A stretch of DNA of 64,000 nt from Argyresthia goedartella (taxonomy: Eukaryota; Arthropoda; Insecta; Lepidoptera; Argyresthiidae). Made by a program: the position numbers and the translations under genes. Position 1 is the first letter of the stretch. The number at the start of each line of letters is the position of its first letter. The notes beneath the pieces were generated by a model, which was not told the origin of the DNA, did not search any database, and worked only from the letters and a program-made list of their open reading frames with translations. The stretch covers positions 4,138,661 through 4,202,660 of the forward strand of contig OX463812.1 in the NCBI GenBank assembly GCA_949825045.1. The letters run 5' to 3'. Positions 63,238-64,000 of this stretch are shown here, one piece after another.

Positions 63238-63671
63238 TAAACATAGATTTCATTGTTTCTCAAACCCCACGTCACTTTGAGTCCAAATTAGGGTTCCCTT
63301 GGACAGAACCTTTATTGTAGGCTTCTGTAAATTAAGATTTTTGAAAGTTGTAAGTATTGTTTGTAAAAAAATGTCTCTGTCAGAGCTTGATGGCGCATCA
63401 GCATAGGAACGAGGTTTTGTTCGAGCGTGCCTTAGAGGTAAAATAACGCTGCAATATCGATATCGTTTTGGAGTTATGTGCTAAGACATAATTTCTTGAA
63501 GGTTCTCCACAAACCAGAATGAACCGACTACCCACTACCATCACCTAGACGGCACCAGACATATGACGATAGTGCAGGGCTGGTCACGTTGGCTCTCGCC
63601 ATCAAAGTGTAGTGTTTATAGATTGGCATCTGTAGAGATGCCTCACTTTGACGGAGTTGCAAACGAATGGG
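63238..63671. other. Non-coding interval
   Basis: No recognisable gene. Confidence 0.4.
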
Positions 63672-63902
63672 TCAGGTTCTCAATGTGTTTGATAGCTTGC
63701 TACATTTGCCACTTACCCAAAGCCTATGAGATTGCTTAGTTATTGTCGGTTTTTCAAACGACCGCTTATTTTTTAAAGATTTAACTATTTTGTGCAGCTC
63801 ATCTAGAGTTAGAATTCTTATAAACATTGCATCCGTACACAAGTTTGGGAGGCTAACTTTGGTGTAGGAAGCTTCAGTTGTTGAATTATCATCAGTATTC
63901 AT
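63672..63902 (-). pseudogene. Possible LINE RT entry-region fragment
   Basis: 'MFIRILTLDELHKIVKSLKN' followed by 'KRS' resembles the segment before RT motif 1 in CR1/Jockey LINEs (F-x-x-x-T-x-x-E-x-x-x-I-K-S-L-K-N-K-K-S). The match is short and the rest does not continue as RT, so this is a weak call. Confidence 0.35.
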
Positions 63903-64000
63903 GAAAACGTTGTTAAAACATCGGGAGCCTCATAATCAGTATTTGCTATGTTTGCGCCGTCCGTCAGTCCAACGTAGCCATTCAATTCATGCCTTCCTTT

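Overview
The window is insect nuclear DNA, most likely from a moth or butterfly (Lepidoptera). Evidence: AT-rich non-coding sequence, spliced GT-AG exons, mag/BEL/CR1-type retroelements, several tRNA-headed SINE copies, and a dispersed repeat carrying a 'ggttccgta' core flanked by 'gacggacag'-type stretches that is typical of lepidopteran genomes. Nothing bacterial is present: no operons, CRISPR arrays or Shine-Dalgarno sites.

Layout. 1-35.7 kb is a retroelement graveyard, almost all on the minus strand. In order it holds: a CR1-type LINE cut by the window edge (1-2.3 kb); a piggyBac-like transposase fragment (2.6-3.0 kb); a mag-like Ty3/gypsy element (about 3.7-11.8 kb) whose gag is split by a complete second Ty3/gypsy element (7077-11560, paired LTRs, 4-bp target duplication); a non-LTR element with zinc finger, reverse transcriptase and restriction-like nuclease (13.7-25.1 kb) split by a complete BEL/Pao element with a baculovirus-F-like env (16007-24588, paired 305-bp LTRs, 5-bp target duplication); a nearly full-length LINE with an SGNH-hydrolase-like ORF1 (26.2-30.4 kb); a Helitron-type helicase fragment (32.6-33.0 kb); and a LINE 3' end (35.2-35.6 kb).

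36.0-56.6 kb is one host gene on the plus strand: an SLC17-family (major facilitator superfamily) anion/phosphate-type transporter. I could assemble 11 coding exons whose splice phases all agree and which give an uninterrupted 472-residue protein. Its 9.2-kb first intron carries a perfect 1.7-kb TTTA array, four copies of a structured MITE-like element (two of them head-to-tail) and SINEs. Later introns carry LINE fragments, SINEs, MITEs and an 88-bp-arm foldback.

56.6-64 kb is intergenic, with an RTE-type LINE relic, SINEs, another copy of the lepidopteran repeat, and a complete mariner element (61946-63235) with an open DD34D transposase frame, matching terminal repeats and flanking TA. It is the best candidate in the window for a recently or currently mobile DNA transposon.

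The genes do not form a pathway. Only the transporter is a cellular gene. The rest is a stratified record of insertions in which the nesting order gives relative ages. The most unusual items are the R2-like element, the BEL/Pao element with env in frame with integrase, the TTTA array seeded at a MITE terminus, and the paired MITE units.
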